Counted from the stretch's first letter, positions 22,701 to 34,486 are shown. The stretch is DNA of 64,000 nucleotides from Desmodesmus armatus (GCA_007449985.2 VIIQ02000562.1:248001-312000); one strand, 5' to 3'. The notes: generated from the letters alone by a model not told the origin. A program made the numbers and translations.

Positions 22701-25700
22701 TGGCTGCTATCAAAGCAGCAGCTAGGTCGCTCATGCCGCCTGCTGTCAAATCACCAGCTGTAAGTGCTGCCGCAGCGGCATCCACCCCAGCCGTCTCTGC
22801 TGGTCTGGATGCTGCTGCTGGTCCTGGCAGCAGCACCAGCACGCCCAGGGCAGCACCACAGCCCAGCACAGACACGGCCAGTGCAGGAGTAGAACTGCAG
22901 AACCCCTTCCTTCCATTTTGGATGCGTGGGATTGGAGCGGGTGCTGCTCCTGCTGTTGCAGAGACAGCACCACAGCAGCAGGAGCCTCCGGCAGCAGCTG
23001 AGCAGCAGCTCTTGGCCCCGTCAGCGGAGTTGCTGCTGAGCACTGCTGCCGCTGTTGCTGACGAGGCAGCAATGCAGCAGGGGTCACTGTCTGTCACTGC
23101 AGCAGGCCCTAGTGACCTTTGGGTGACAGCAACAGTAGCCGCACCCACAGAGGAGCAGCTGAACGGCACTGCCAGCATGCCGGACACGGCCACAGCAGAC
23201 GCAGACGGGCCGAGCAGCAGCGGCAGTGAAGAGCAGCAGCAGGAGGCTGAGGTGCCTCTGCAATACGAGCTACTGCTGTCAAACTCAGTCCCCGGCTGGT
23301 ACACGGCCAGCTACCTGCCGTACGACAGTACTGCTGGTGCTGGTGTTGGTGTTGGTGCAGCAGGTGTCTGCATCACAGCACAGGGGGCTGCTGGCAGCGG
23401 TGCAGAACCTGCAGCAGACGTCGGCAGTGCAGCAGGAGGCAGCAGCAGCTTGGGCATGTGCAGTCCGTTGGCACGGCCTGACCAAACAGGCAGCCCAGAG
23501 AAAGTGATCGTGGACCTCACGCCCTCTCAATGTGAAGAATTAGTCACCATCATAACAGAGGGCTTGGCCGAGCGAATGAGCGCCATATTTGATGCGGCGA
23601 CAGCAGCACCAGCAGCTGATGGTGTTGGAGGTGGTGGGCCCAAGGCAGCTGCACAGCAGCAGCCGCAGCAGCAGCAGCAGTATGACCAAGACCACCTGGT
23701 GCTGCTGGAGGCTGTCCCTGACAGGTAGGCAGAGAGGGAGAGTGTAGGGGCAACTCTCCACCCTCCCCCCTATTATGCACCGTCCACCACTGAGTGGCTG
23801 CCTAGCTTGCTTGTTGGCAACAGTTTCAGCAAATCACCGCAAGCATGGCATCAGCGTGTGCTGGTATTGAGCATGCTTCCCACTGACAGCTTCTGGGTGT
23901 GGGCAAGTCATGGTGACCCTGTCCTGTTGTCTGCCGCGACTACCAACCCCTGCCTGCTGCCCCTGCCTTCGTCCAACCTGCCTAGCAGGATGCGCATGCA
24001 GCTCCAGCCCTACCTAGCAGCAGGCTCTGATAAGCCCCATGTGACCCACATCATACTGGACAGTGGCCGCCCTGTCACCCTGCGGCTCAGTGACAGGACC
24101 TCAGTGCAGCTGGACACTGACGTCACACTCACTGTCGCCCTGCAGCACCTGGTCACACTGCAGCAGCAGTGGGCAGGGCAGCAGCGAGGTCCTGTACTCT
24201 GCAGCACCTCAGCAGCTCTGACTGCTTACCAGCAGAACGGGACCAGTGACAGCAGCAGTAGTGTGGCAACAGCTACCCACCTGAATGGAGCTCTCTCTGC
24301 CGCAAATAGCTGCGCTGCTAGCAGCAACTCTGGTGCTGGCGGCTGCTCTGTAGCAACAGAGGCAGCCCCAGCACCAGCAGCAGCAGCAGCCCCTCAGTTT
24401 GAGGGTGACTGTCAGGCTGCAGCTTGCCAGCTGTTTGGGCCAGGTCTGGCCAGCTGCCTGGGCCTCCCTGGCAGCTGCCACCGTGTGTGTTGTGTGCAGG
24501 ATGCTGCTGGTGGTGTGTGTGGTGTGACGTACTGCCTGCAGGCCGCTGTGCCTGGTGCTGCTGCGGGGCTGGCGGATGTGCTGAGCGGCATGAAGGCCAG
24601 CCTCAGCCTGGAGGGGGGACTGGACAGGTCGGGGGGGGGGGGCACAGGAGGCACCAATGCCAATTGGATTGATCTGCAGCAAGACCTGTGGTGGTGCACA
24701 GCTGCATTTTCCTGGTGTGCTGAGTGTAGCAGCAGCAATGCAAGCAAAGCCACCGCGTACCAAGCAGTAAAGGTTGGTACATGCAAGGTACATTGCTGCC
24801 AGCATGCTGCACCTGCAAGCCCCGGAAACAAATCATAAAGACTCCTGCTACACATGCAACGTGCTGTGTCACTTGCTTTACTGGCTGTTTGTCGTTCTGT
24901 CTGCTGCTGTCCCCAGGCCCCGCTCTCTGCTTGTGCTGGGTCGTCCTGGTGTTGGCAAGACCTGCCTGCTGCGTGACATGTGCCGGCTGATGAGCAGCAG
25001 TACAGCTCAGGGGGGACTGGGGCTGCACGTCATGCTGCTGGACACAACAGGAGGAGTGGCAGGTGGGCTGCGTGTTGGAGCCAATGATGGGTGTGCTGAG
25101 CAGTGCGTGTTGCTGAGGCTGAAGCTCTAAAAGACACCCTGTATTTTGTTGTTGAGTGCCGTGACGTGAGCAACTGCAGTGATCCAGGCAGTTCAAGGCG
25201 GTCTGGCTTGCAAGCCTTGCCCAATGCTGCTTTTCATCCACAGCTACAGCCGCACCCGGCCCCACCGCTTGTTGCACATCCCGAGCCCCACTGATTTGCC
25301 CACACATGTACACATCCCATTTTCCAATGCGTTGTCTTTGCTGCTGTGCCCTGCGCAGGTCTGCGCAGCCAGCCGACACCCCACATTGGCGCCGCGCGTG
25401 TGGTGCCAGTACCAGACAGATCCCAGCAGGCACGCACTATGGCCCGCATCGCCCGCAGCCACCAGCCAGACGTGCTGGTTGTTGGTGAGCTGGCCACGCA
25501 GCAGGAGGCTGCTGCCGCAGTAAGCATCACCCGCAGCTGCAACGTCCTGCTGGTTGCGGCGGCTCCTGCAAGCAGCCTGCACATGCTGCTGCAGGACAGC
25601 ATGCTGTGCCACTTGGTGGGCTGTGAGAAGCTGAGGCGTGCTGACATGCAGAGGGCACTGCCCTGCCCGTTCAGCATTGCGGTCGAACTGCTGGGAAAGG

Positions 25701-26178
25701 ACAGGTGAGCTGCTGTGAAGAGCTGCTCCAAATTTGGATGTGGTCCTTGCTAGGCTCCTGCCCCAGTTGGGCATTCAACAAGACTTACGATGTACATGCA
25801 GGGCATCTTGTTGGACAGGCCTGCCTCCGTGCTGGGCAGACAATGCTTGGGCAGACATTGCTGTAAAGTCTGTACTCTCCTGCAGCTCCCAGTTGTAACG
25901 TCCCTCGTGTGTTTGGTCACAGGTGTTGTGTCCACACTGACCTGGAAGCAAGCAGTGACGACCTCATGCTGCAGCTCAGCAGCGGCAATAAGAAGGGCGG
26001 CCAGGGCCAGGCGGCAAGGACGCCTGATGCTGCTCCTGATGTGCATGCCCAGTTGCGCAGCAGGGACAGCAGTGGACGCCTGGTGGTGCAGTTTGGTTCA
26101 GTGGCAGCTGCTGGTGCAGCGCTGGCAGATGCAGCCATTGTTGAGGTCATTGCGCAGAACAGTGCTGCTGACGTCTGA
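19733..26178 (+). CDS. SpoIIIAA/ycf45-like P-loop ATPase with long repeated N-terminal modules, paralogue A
   Basis: Exons 19733-20015, 20154-21224, 21537-22091, 22320-23724, 23989-24627, 24917-25062, 25359-25704 and 25923-26178 close to 1,566 residues. The C-terminal core follows the SpoIIIAA/ycf45 order: LDSGRPVTLRLSDRTS, then Walker A GRPGVGKT (1326-1333), LLDTTGG, HIGAARVVPVP, DVLVVGEL (1404-1411, Walker B position) and a LLQDSMLCHLVG segment. In plants such proteins (SPD1 type) act in plastid development; the bacterial one is a sporulation ATPase (family knowledge). Before the core are at least four helical/strand modules (about residues 96-160, 246-320, 453-505, 638-700) and two copies of a YVxSRxWHSS motif with LDxARRALAxxLV. 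Low-complexity Ser/Ala/Gln linkers separate them. Walker B has Gly for the usual Asp. The donor of intron five is GTCGGG, weak. Start ATG chosen as first in the exon; no transit peptide is clear. Confidence 0.75.
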
Positions 26179-27133
26179 GCACGTGGCCTGTTGCAGTTAT
26201 GTGTGCACCCACAATGCCATAGCCCTTGAACAACTTGTGCAAGCACGCAAGCACGGTGCTTGGCGACTGGCTCCTGCTAGACCAATGTGTGCAGGAGGTG
26301 TGTGAGTTCAACTTCCACACCTGTTTTGGTCCGGGCGCTGGGCAATTCCTGGCACAGGGTTTGTTAGTACCCTGCGATGGCGAGGCATTGCCTTTGACCC
26401 CCTTCAGTGGGGTCAGTTGTGTGTGGCCAGCCGGTGTGGGGTGCGCTACTCCTGGCAACCGAAGAAACACAAGGTTCATGGCAGTTTGATGCGGTTTTGT
26501 CTGCCGTCATTGAGAAATGAGTGGGATTGTGGATGTGACACACAAAGCTTGTTTGAGATGCAACTTTCCCAGCAGGCTTTGAGTTGGCAGATGGAGTGAA
26601 ACCAACGGGTGTAGGGGGCGCGCAGGTGTCTTGCACTATCTGTGTTCATATCACACTCATCACCTTGAAACAACTGCCGCATGCACACAACCCAATGCGC
26701 CACCATGTGTGTGCCGTCATCGCCGCCAGTGTGCTCAAAGTGCATCATCCATCAAAGTGCGCCTCTGGGGCTGCTAGACACATGGGTTGTGTGCAGCACA
26801 TGTGTTTCATTGCTGCAAAGTTTCCCATAACCTTCAGCACATGCGACGACCAACTGAAGTCAGATTTCATAGGAGGATCTTTGGGCCCAGTGGCAGCCCA
26901 GCCAACAGCGCATGCCAAGGTCACCAGCAAGACTGTAAAATCGTACTGTAGCGGAATACTGACGTCGACGCAGCCTGCTGGGCGGTCGTTGAGTCTTGTC
27001 GCTGATTCCGAGGTTTGGTCGCAACCGCAGTGAACCTCGGACAACCGCCAGCGCGGCACGGATAGGCAATCGCGCAGCAGCACTCTCGCAGCAATCATCA
27101 GGCGTCACTACTGCACGAGCAGAATGGTTCATA
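26179..27133. other. intergenic spacer between the tandem paralogues
   Basis: About 950 bp. It must contain the 3' UTR of paralogue A (a TGTAA, the common algal poly(A) signal, lies near 26934) and the promoter of paralogue B. No domain-bearing frame, repeat array or TE was seen. A first exon of paralogue B equivalent to exon one of paralogue A was looked for and not found. Confidence 0.5.
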
Positions 27134-30100
27134 ATGCAAGGTCAGACAGGCACGACGCACCTTGCGGTTGGGGCAGCATGGCCAGGCAGTTCGGTAGAGG
27201 CTCGGGTGAAACGTGCTGCTGCCCTCACCCTGCTGGCCTCTCCGGGCCACAGCAGCACAGCCTCCCAGCTCGCTCATGTTGTTCGTAACTCATTGGGCAG
27301 CAGCAGCAAGGACCTCGGCTGCCGCAGCTCCTTCCAAGAGATCTTGCAGCAAGCTCCTCATGCGTTCACGTTCACTGCTGGCCCCACGCCTCATGAGGCT
27401 CGCATTGTGCTCAACCAGCAGGGCCTTTTGCAGTATGCGAGGCAGCAGCAGCAGCATGGCTTGCAGTCTCGCATTGCTACGATGCAGACCGGCCTGGGTA
27501 CCCAAATGGCACGCACTAGCTCACCCAGCAGCTCTGGAGCCCTCAGCCCTACTGCCACAGCTGCCACAGCTTCCATTGTGCCAGCCGCCTGGCAAGGCCC
27601 CAGCTTTGCTGCAGTAGCAAAGAGCCCTGGCGCATGCAGGCTCACAGGACCCGGCAGCTCATCAACAGCACCAAGCCAGCAGCAGCACCGCCAACAGCAG
27701 CACCTACAGATGCCGCAGCAGCTTGGCGCAAACACAGCCCCGCCACCGCCACCGCCACCGCCACCGCCAACAGCAGCAGCCAGAGGCAGCCTGAAGATGT
27801 CTAGCGCCAGGCTGTTTGACTATGTGTCGAGCAGGACATGGCATGCAGGCAGCCCACAGCTAGATACAGCTAGGCAGGCGCTGGCGGTGTTCCTGGTGCA
27901 GCAGGCCAATCCTGTGCCAAGCATCAGCAGCACTGCGAGCACTGACCCCAACGCCTACGTCACCACGTCCCCTGTGGCAGGTGAGAGCTTCTCAACGGTC
28001 CCTAGCCCGCCTGAAAGTATGTTCTACCAGTGGTTACTGGGTGGGCTGGGCTGCAGTCACAGACTCAGCGACATCGGATCTTGCACGCCACACGCAGCAG
28101 TAGCATGCAGCTAGCCTGACCATCGCTGCATTGTTGGCCCTGACTGTACCCTGCAGGTCAGGTGATGCTCAAGGCACTACATGCCAGGTTTGGTCCTGCA
28201 GTGCAGCGCTGCTACAAGAAAATATCCAAGGCCCTCTCAGGTGACCCCTACCTCTCCACCTTCATGAGTGGGCCCTCGGAGCAGAGCGTGTGCCTCAACA
28301 TACACGCACTGCTGCTGCACGCAGCGTCCGGCCACCAGCCCCTGCCAGCTGCAGACAGAGCCCTGTCGGTCAGCAGTGATGGCAGCACCACGTCAGCTGG
28401 GAGGTTCAGCTTGCCGCTGCCTTCTGCTGGCGCTGCAGCAGGCACTGCTGTGCCAGTTATTGCAGTAACTTCCACCATGACCTCAGCAGGGCTTGAACGG
28501 GGCACCTCGTCCAGCTCCACTGCAGAGGCTGTTGAGGAAGCATTTAGGGCAGCAGCGCAGTCCCTAATGCCACCTCTTGGCTACTCTGCTCCAGCAGCAG
28601 CAGTGAACCCATCAGCAGCAGCAGCAGCAGCAGACGCAGCGGCACAGGGCGGCTCGTGTTGGGATCATCATGATCATCATCCACCCCAGCTGTCCCCTGC
28701 CACGGCTGGAGTAGCAGGTGACAGCAACAGCACTGCAGCAGCAGCAGTTGTAGCAAGCAGTGACGGGAGTGAGGCACCAGTGTCGCTGGCAGCACCGGGT
28801 GTCTCCAGCCCTCCTGGCTTCCCGCCCTGGCTGTACATGGGCTGCACAGCAGCAGCAGCAGCAGCAGCCAAGACAGATGTGGGTCACCCCCAGCATGAGA
28901 AGCGTTCTGAACTGACAACCCTGCAGCAACAGTCACTTAGCATCAGCACGCAAATGGCACCACACCAGCAGCAGCTGCAGCTGCTGGCTCAGGGAGAGGG
29001 CGAACAAGGACAGCAGCAGCAAACAGAGGGCACACCCGGGTACCTGATGTCAGGAAGCCAGGCTGGCAGCAGCTCTGCAGGCGCAGCAGCTTTCAAAGCA
29101 CACCCCTCGCAGCCACAGCCACAGCCACAGCCACAGCCACAGCTGCAGTACAAGCTGCTGCTGCGCAACGCTTCCCCTGGCTGGTACACAGCTGAGTATG
29201 TGCCCTTGGCACCTGAGACAGCAGCCCAGGCAGGCCCACCCCCGGCTGCTGCAGTTACTGCAGGTGGAGCAGGATTAGGGGCAGACAGCAGTGAGGAGAG
29301 AGGGGAGCTTAGGGTGCAGGATACAGGCAGCCTGCCGAGCAGTGGTGGCCGCGCGAGCTATGCAGCTGGGAAACCAGAGGATGAACACTCCAGCAGCCAG
29401 ACAGGCAGCAGCCACGGCCTGCACAGTGCACTGTGTGCTGGTTCGGACATGGCAGCCTTCCTGCAGCTCTTCCCTAAAAGGTGTGCAGGTGGTGTAGGTG
29501 GCAAAGTGTAGCATTTGCTAGCACTCAGTGCTAGCAGGCTGGATGGGGCAATGTCCATGCAGTTGAGTCGCAGCGTTCAGCAGCAAAGGCAGCATCTTGT
29601 TCCAAAGTGCTTCAAGCAAGTTGCGATGTAGGACATGCACAAGGACATGCATGAGGAGGCTGGAATGCCATGAGCCCCAGCGGCAGGCCTCGCAGTCAGG
29701 CTACTACTAGCGTGACTGGAGGCCTACTACTAGTAGTAGAGAGCATGGGCTCGATGGTCGACCTGCAGCACTGCCTTTGTGTGTGACATCTCGGCACATG
29801 TGGCTGTTGCACAGTGCTGCCGTCACCGTTGGGTCTGAAGTTGGCACCCTACACCCCAAATTGAACTAGGGCCCTGAAAGGCCAGCTGTTGCCCCTGGTG
29901 CTGCTGCAGCTTGACATAAGTGCCATGCCGGTGCCCTGTCACTTCTCCACCAATGCTGTCTTGCAGTCTGCAGAGCCAACTGGAGCCCTACCTGTCAACT
30001 AAGCCAGGCACAGGCCCACTGCTTTCCCAGGTGCAGCTGGACAGTGGCCGCCCTGTCACCCTGTGGCTCAGTGACAGGACATCAGTCCAGCTGGACACTG

Positions 30101-32638
30101 ACGTCACACTCACTGATGCCCTGCAGCACCTGGTCACACTGCAGCAGCAGTGGTCCAGCAGCTCTCAGCACAGCAGGGCAAGCTCTGTACATGTGCAGCT
30201 GACAGAACAGCCTAAGGGCTATGCAGGCGCCGGGGGTAGTGCAGTAGACAGACCACCAGTGGGTACAGTGCGTGGTGAGGCTGCAGGTGCTGCCAATGGG
30301 GATAGTGTCAGCACCCAAAGGCAGACCAGCAGCAGCAGCAGCAGCGCCAGCAGCAGCAGCAGCAGCAGCACTGGCACGGGCTTTGAGGAAACCTTGGCCT
30401 CTGCAGCCCCACACGCCATTGCTCCATTAGGAGATGCTGATGTCGCCAGTCAAGATGCAGCGGCGGCGCTTGGTGCAGCTAGAAATGGGCACCACTACAG
30501 CATGTGTGCATCTTTGCGAAGCCATCAGCCACTGCGGCAGCTGCTGGCAGCAGCAGTGGTAGCAGCAACAGCAGCAGCAACCCCAGGCATGCTGAAGACA
30601 GCACATTGCTTGCAGCTGCGGGATTGTTCGACTCAGATGGGTGCATGGGGGTGCCCGGCAGCTGTCACCGTGTGTGTTGTGTGCAGGGTGCTGCTGGTGG
30701 TGTGTGTGGTGTGACGTACTGCCTGCAGGCTGCTGTGCCTGGTGCTGCTGCGGGGCTGGGGGATGTGCTGAGCGGCATGAAGGCCAGCCTCAGCCTGGAG
30801 GGGGGCCTGGACAGGTGAGGGGCACAGGGGGCACAGGGGGCATTGCAGTACTGTTGCAGCAGGGTGGCTGCTCACGTACTTCAAAAATGGCCTCAGGCTG
30901 TGCTACGCCAACCCAGTTTGCTTTGCTCTGGTATCCTCCTGTTCTGTCCTTGTCCCCAGGCCTCGCTCTCTGCTGGTGCTGGGTCGTCCTGGTGTTGGCA
31001 AGACCTGCCTGCTGCGTGACATGTGCCGGCTGATGAGCAGCAGTACAGCTCAGGGGGGACTGGGGCTGCACGTCATGCTGCTGGACACAACAGGAGCAGT
31101 GGCAGGTGGGTTCGGACCTGGGTTGTTTGCGCACATGCGACAAACACTCCAAGCCGTCAATATGCTGACAAGGCCGGCAGCCAATACACAGCAAGGTATC
31201 CCCAGTCCCACCAATGGGGCGATTGAGTCACTGTACGTGAAGTCTCAGCAAGTGTAGTGAGTGCCACATTGAACGGTTCAAGGGTGTGGTGCTGCTGGGC
31301 CCAACCCAAGGCTTGCCATGCAACCACAGTTGCCTCACGTTCAAGGTGGACATGGCTTTGGTGGCATCAGTGCGAAATATCTGCATGCCATGCATCACGG
31401 TGACCGCATGTGTGTGAGTCTGGAGCTTGTGTGTTCATTTGCAGGCATGTACCCTGGTCACCCTACATCCCACATCGCTGGCACACGGTGCATTCCAGTG
31501 CCAAGCAGAGAGCAGCAGCCTCAACTGATGCTGCAGGCTGCACTCAACCACAGACCAGACGTGCTGGTGGTTGGGGAGCTGTACACACCACAGGAGGTGG
31601 CTGCAGCGGTGCACATCACATGCAGCTGCAATGTGCTACTGATAGCAGGTGCAGCTGCCCCCAGCCTCAGCACACTACTGCAGGACAGCACACTATGCCA
31701 GCTGGCGGGCTTTGAAATGGGTCCAATTGCAACGCCCAACCACGACCCCTATGGAATGGTGAGTGTGTCTTGAGGTGGTCCGCACCATTTATCTCACAGG
31801 GACTGGTTGGCCCTGACGCGTGAAGTGGCATATGCAAGGGCTTTTGCTGCACATGTTCTCCACTGCACTGTACTGCAGTGCTGCACAGTTTTCAGTTTCC
31901 ATGCTGAGCCTGCTGTTTGCTGGCCTCCATGCTGGGGTTGGCTAAGCTTTGATTGCAAGTCTCCCCTTGAATTGAACAGGCTGCAGATAATTTTCACTGA
32001 CCGGACTGAGTCACTAAGCGGGATTCTGATTGCCTGCATGTAGGTACAGCCTTTCAGCGAAGTCACACACAGCAGCTGCTGTGCGGGCTTGCACAGGGTG
32101 CGGCACACGCCTTTCAGTGCCGCAGTGGCAGTCCACGGCATGGACAGGTGGGTGGGGCCACAAGCACGCTGCTTCGGCCACATTGCAGCTGCTTGGCCTG
32201 ATTGTGAGTGTTAGAGAGGCACATAACTGCATGGTTTGATTTGCCAGGCACGTGGCTCCTCACGGCTGAATGCAGTGCGGGTGTGAAGGCATACAGACTG
32301 ACGGCAGTGAAGCCAAAGTGCATTGTACCATGTGAAATGCATTCAGACTGACTGCGAGTGTGTTGACTGTCCTGTCCTTGCTCCCAAGGTGGGACATGCA
32401 TCTGGACCTCCAGGCCAGCACTGATGAGCTTGCCATGCAGTTGAGGAGCTACGGACCCCCTGACAGCAAAACAGCAGCCACTGACATCAACACCCACGCA
32501 CAGAGCCGTAGCAGGGATACAGACGGCTGCTTGGTGGTGAACCTTGGGTCTGCAGCCCTGGATGCAGCCATGGTGTATGCTGCTGCGCTGCCAATCGCTG
32601 CAGCTCTTGCCGCTGCAGAGACAGGGCCTGCGGCGTGA
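27134..32638 (+). CDS. SpoIIIAA/ycf45-like P-loop ATPase, paralogue B
   Basis: Exons 27134-27980, 28157-29480, 29967-30274, 30616-30814, 30960-31105, 31445-31758, 32044-32147 and 32389-32638 close to 1,163 residues. It is a tandem paralogue of the preceding gene: same order of module (VEARVKRAA...), YVSSRTWHAGSPQLD motif, ARFGPAVQRCYKK module, LLLRNASPGWYTAEYVP, LDSGRPVTLWLSDRTS, Walker A GRPGVGKT (901-908), DVLVVGEL (980-987) and the C-terminal DLQAST domain. It lacks the exon equivalent to exon three of paralogue A and is about 400 residues shorter. It carries two extra introns: 30275-30615, required because the frame changes there and bounded by a consensus GTGAGG donor, and 31759-32043. 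Low-complexity stretches include a Pro run from CCACCG repeats (about 27738-27769) and Gln-Pro repeats (29111-29143). The true start may be upstream. Confidence 0.72.
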
Positions 32639-33604
32639 TCGTGATTGTGCAGGAGTTGCTAGCGGTGGTTCAGTTGGGTTGACATGGTTTCTTGTTTCAG
32701 GACCTGAAAGGTTTACATGGAATGCACTCTGCTCATGTTGTTCATTGCCACTTTTGTATTGCAGCTGGCTGTCACAAGGTGGCCATGCCATGCGAAGCTC
32801 CCACAAGATTCATAGTGCCAAGCAGTGTGCACGATCCAAAGACATTGATGTTCACACACTGGTACACATGCCAGAGCAGTCTATCAGCCAGCAACTCATA
32901 CGTGCGTCAGCAAACACACAAGCACCATTGTGCCACGCAAGCATGCATGCCGCATGATTCAGTAGGCAACATAAGGAGGTTATATGACAAGGTTTGGGCC
33001 TTGCGCCCGCCTTGAGGGAACTACGAGGCGTAGGGGCATAACACCCGAGAACCCAAGGGCCAAAGTTCTTGATCACACTGACAGAGTCACTCTTGAGGCG
33101 TCAACAACCAAGCAGCAGATACATATCCGGCCTGACCAGGCATGCACGTTCAGCAACCCGTTTTTCATGTTGTGTATGCAGACAGCACGATGTGCCAGTC
33201 CAAGACAGACCATGTGCAGCCCAAGCCTTCAGTTGCTGCAACGTCGTGCCATGCAAGATGTAACCACTCTGGCCCCAGCGCCGACACTGCTAGAACAGTA
33301 TGGCCGAACACATGTATGCTGGGCCTCAGCCATTGGGCACAATGTGAGCCACCTTCCGTCAATGCAGTGTTTGCAGACCAACAGTCACCAACCCACACAG
33401 CCACACTCGAGATGACAGCCTGCAGCAACACAACACCCAACACCATGCAATCATACCAGCTGCACAATCAGGTGACCGGGATCAGACGCTCACATGCCCA
33501 TGCTGCCGCATAAGCCTCCACCAAACTCAATAGGTGGGTGTGCCCCCACCTTGCGCAACATCACACCCACACAAACACACAGGTGTGTACCACCCCCTCC
33601 TCCT
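32639..33604. other. intergenic stretch between convergent genes, nothing recognised
   Basis: About 970 bp between the stop of paralogue B and the stop of the small F-box-like gene on the other strand. Frames here are short and without domains. A run GGTGTGTACCACCCCCTCCTCCTC near 33580-33605 is the only simple-sequence feature. An alternative last exon of the F-box-like gene could reach to 33490. Confidence 0.5.
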
Positions 33605-34486
33605 CTACTCAGCTGCCAGTGGCACCCGCCTGCAAAACCCTTGGTTGGTGGGTATGAAGGTGAGAGCCCCACTCCTGGCATCCCCTTCCTTCACAACATC
33701 ACTAAGAGGCCCTGCCACAGCTGGCGCTGCTACAGCATCCAACGCAGCAAAGTGGCCGCGGCGGGAGGATTTACCCCTTGCTGAACCCTCACCCGGCCGC
33801 CGACACTCTGCACACCCTGGTTGACAGGCCAGGACGCTGCTGTTCTGCACGTGCAGAATCATAGGGGCTGCGTGATGCCTGTCTAATGTGTCCAAATCTG
33901 CCAACAGCTCGAGTAGTGCTGGGGCAGTGATGTGCGCGGACGACCCAATTAACAGCAACGCGTGCGTGGGCAGACCAGCCACTGCTGAGGCCAGGCCTGC
34001 GCTGTCACCTGTGCGCTGCTGCCTCCTGTGTGGCAGCATAGCACCAGACACCCCGCCCTTGGGGACAACAAAGGTGGTAGTGCTGTTGTCTGCAAACTGC
34101 AGCTGCAGACTGCCTGGCACCTTCTGGATCCGCTGGTGCTTGCTGCTGCTGCTTGAGGTGATATAGTAGGCGTGGTCGTGCAGTAGAGACAAGTTGTGTA
34201 GCTTCTCAAGGCGTATACGGCGCAGTAAGGTGGGCTGGGTCTGGAGGTGCTGCTGCCAGCAGGCGCACACCCTTTTCAGGCTCAACAGCCACCCCAGGGA
34301 CGATCTGAAAGGCCACAATGCAGTATAGTCGCTGTCTGGGGCGGGAAATGCCGCAACAACTTTATCCAGAATGATGAGCTGCACCGAGAGTGGCAGGTAA
34401 GGCAGGGAGCCTTCTGCTGAAGTCTGCTGCTGCTGTTGGGCCCGGCGTCTAGTTTGCATGTTGTTGGGCACCAACGAAGTGTACAA
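33605..34486 (-). CDS. F-box-like protein, no LRR seen
   Basis: A single open frame of 293 residues ending at 33605. After a Gln-rich start, residues 28-80 look like an F-box: SLPYLPLSVQLIILDKVVAA, then WLLSLKRVCACWQQHLQTQP with the expected hydrophobic spacing and a Trp. The middle has a beta-type segment and TFVVPKGG; residues 170-210 read as one strand-helix unit (HALLLIGSSAHITAPALLELLADL), recalling the LRR-like part of other algal F-box proteins. There are Cys pairs late (CQPGCAEC). A consensus donor at 33792 and an acceptor at 33630 could remove 163 bp and extend the product to 33490 in another frame; I cannot decide. Function is unknown beyond a possible SCF role. It is head-to-head with the lipase gene. 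Confidence 0.5.
   Translation of the reverse strand: MYTSLVPNNMQTRRRAQQQQQTSAEGSLPYLPLSVQLIILDKVVAAFPAPDSDYTALWPFRSSLGWLLSLKRVCACWQQHLQTQPTLLRRIRLEKLHNLSLLHDHAYYITSSSSSKHQRIQKVPGSLQLQFADNSTTTFVVPKGGVSGAMLPHRRQQRTGDSAGLASAVAGLPTHALLLIGSSAHITAPALLELLADLDTLDRHHAAPMILHVQNSSVLACQPGCAECRRPGEGSARGKSSRRGHFAALDAVAAPAVAGPLSDVVKEGDARSGALTFIPTNQGFCRRVPLAAE

Noticed and set aside
22447..23304. Long minus-strand frame of 285 codons opposite paralogue A
   Set aside because: Antisense of a Ser/Ala/Gln-rich exon; the GC-rich trinucleotide repeats keep several frames open. Same for 49504-50703 opposite LINE ORF1, 46180-47070 opposite the EF-hand gene, and 42375-43235 in a second frame of the exonuclease locus.
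26996..27133. Upstream extension of paralogue B from a TTG
   Set aside because: No ATG in the extension; nuclear genes start at ATG, and 27134 is the first in frame.
30275..30615. Frame change in paralogue B read at first as a pseudogene frameshift
   Set aside because: A consensus donor (GTGAGG) and an acceptor (TTGCTTGCAG) remove 341 bp and restore the phase exactly, so an intron is the better reading.
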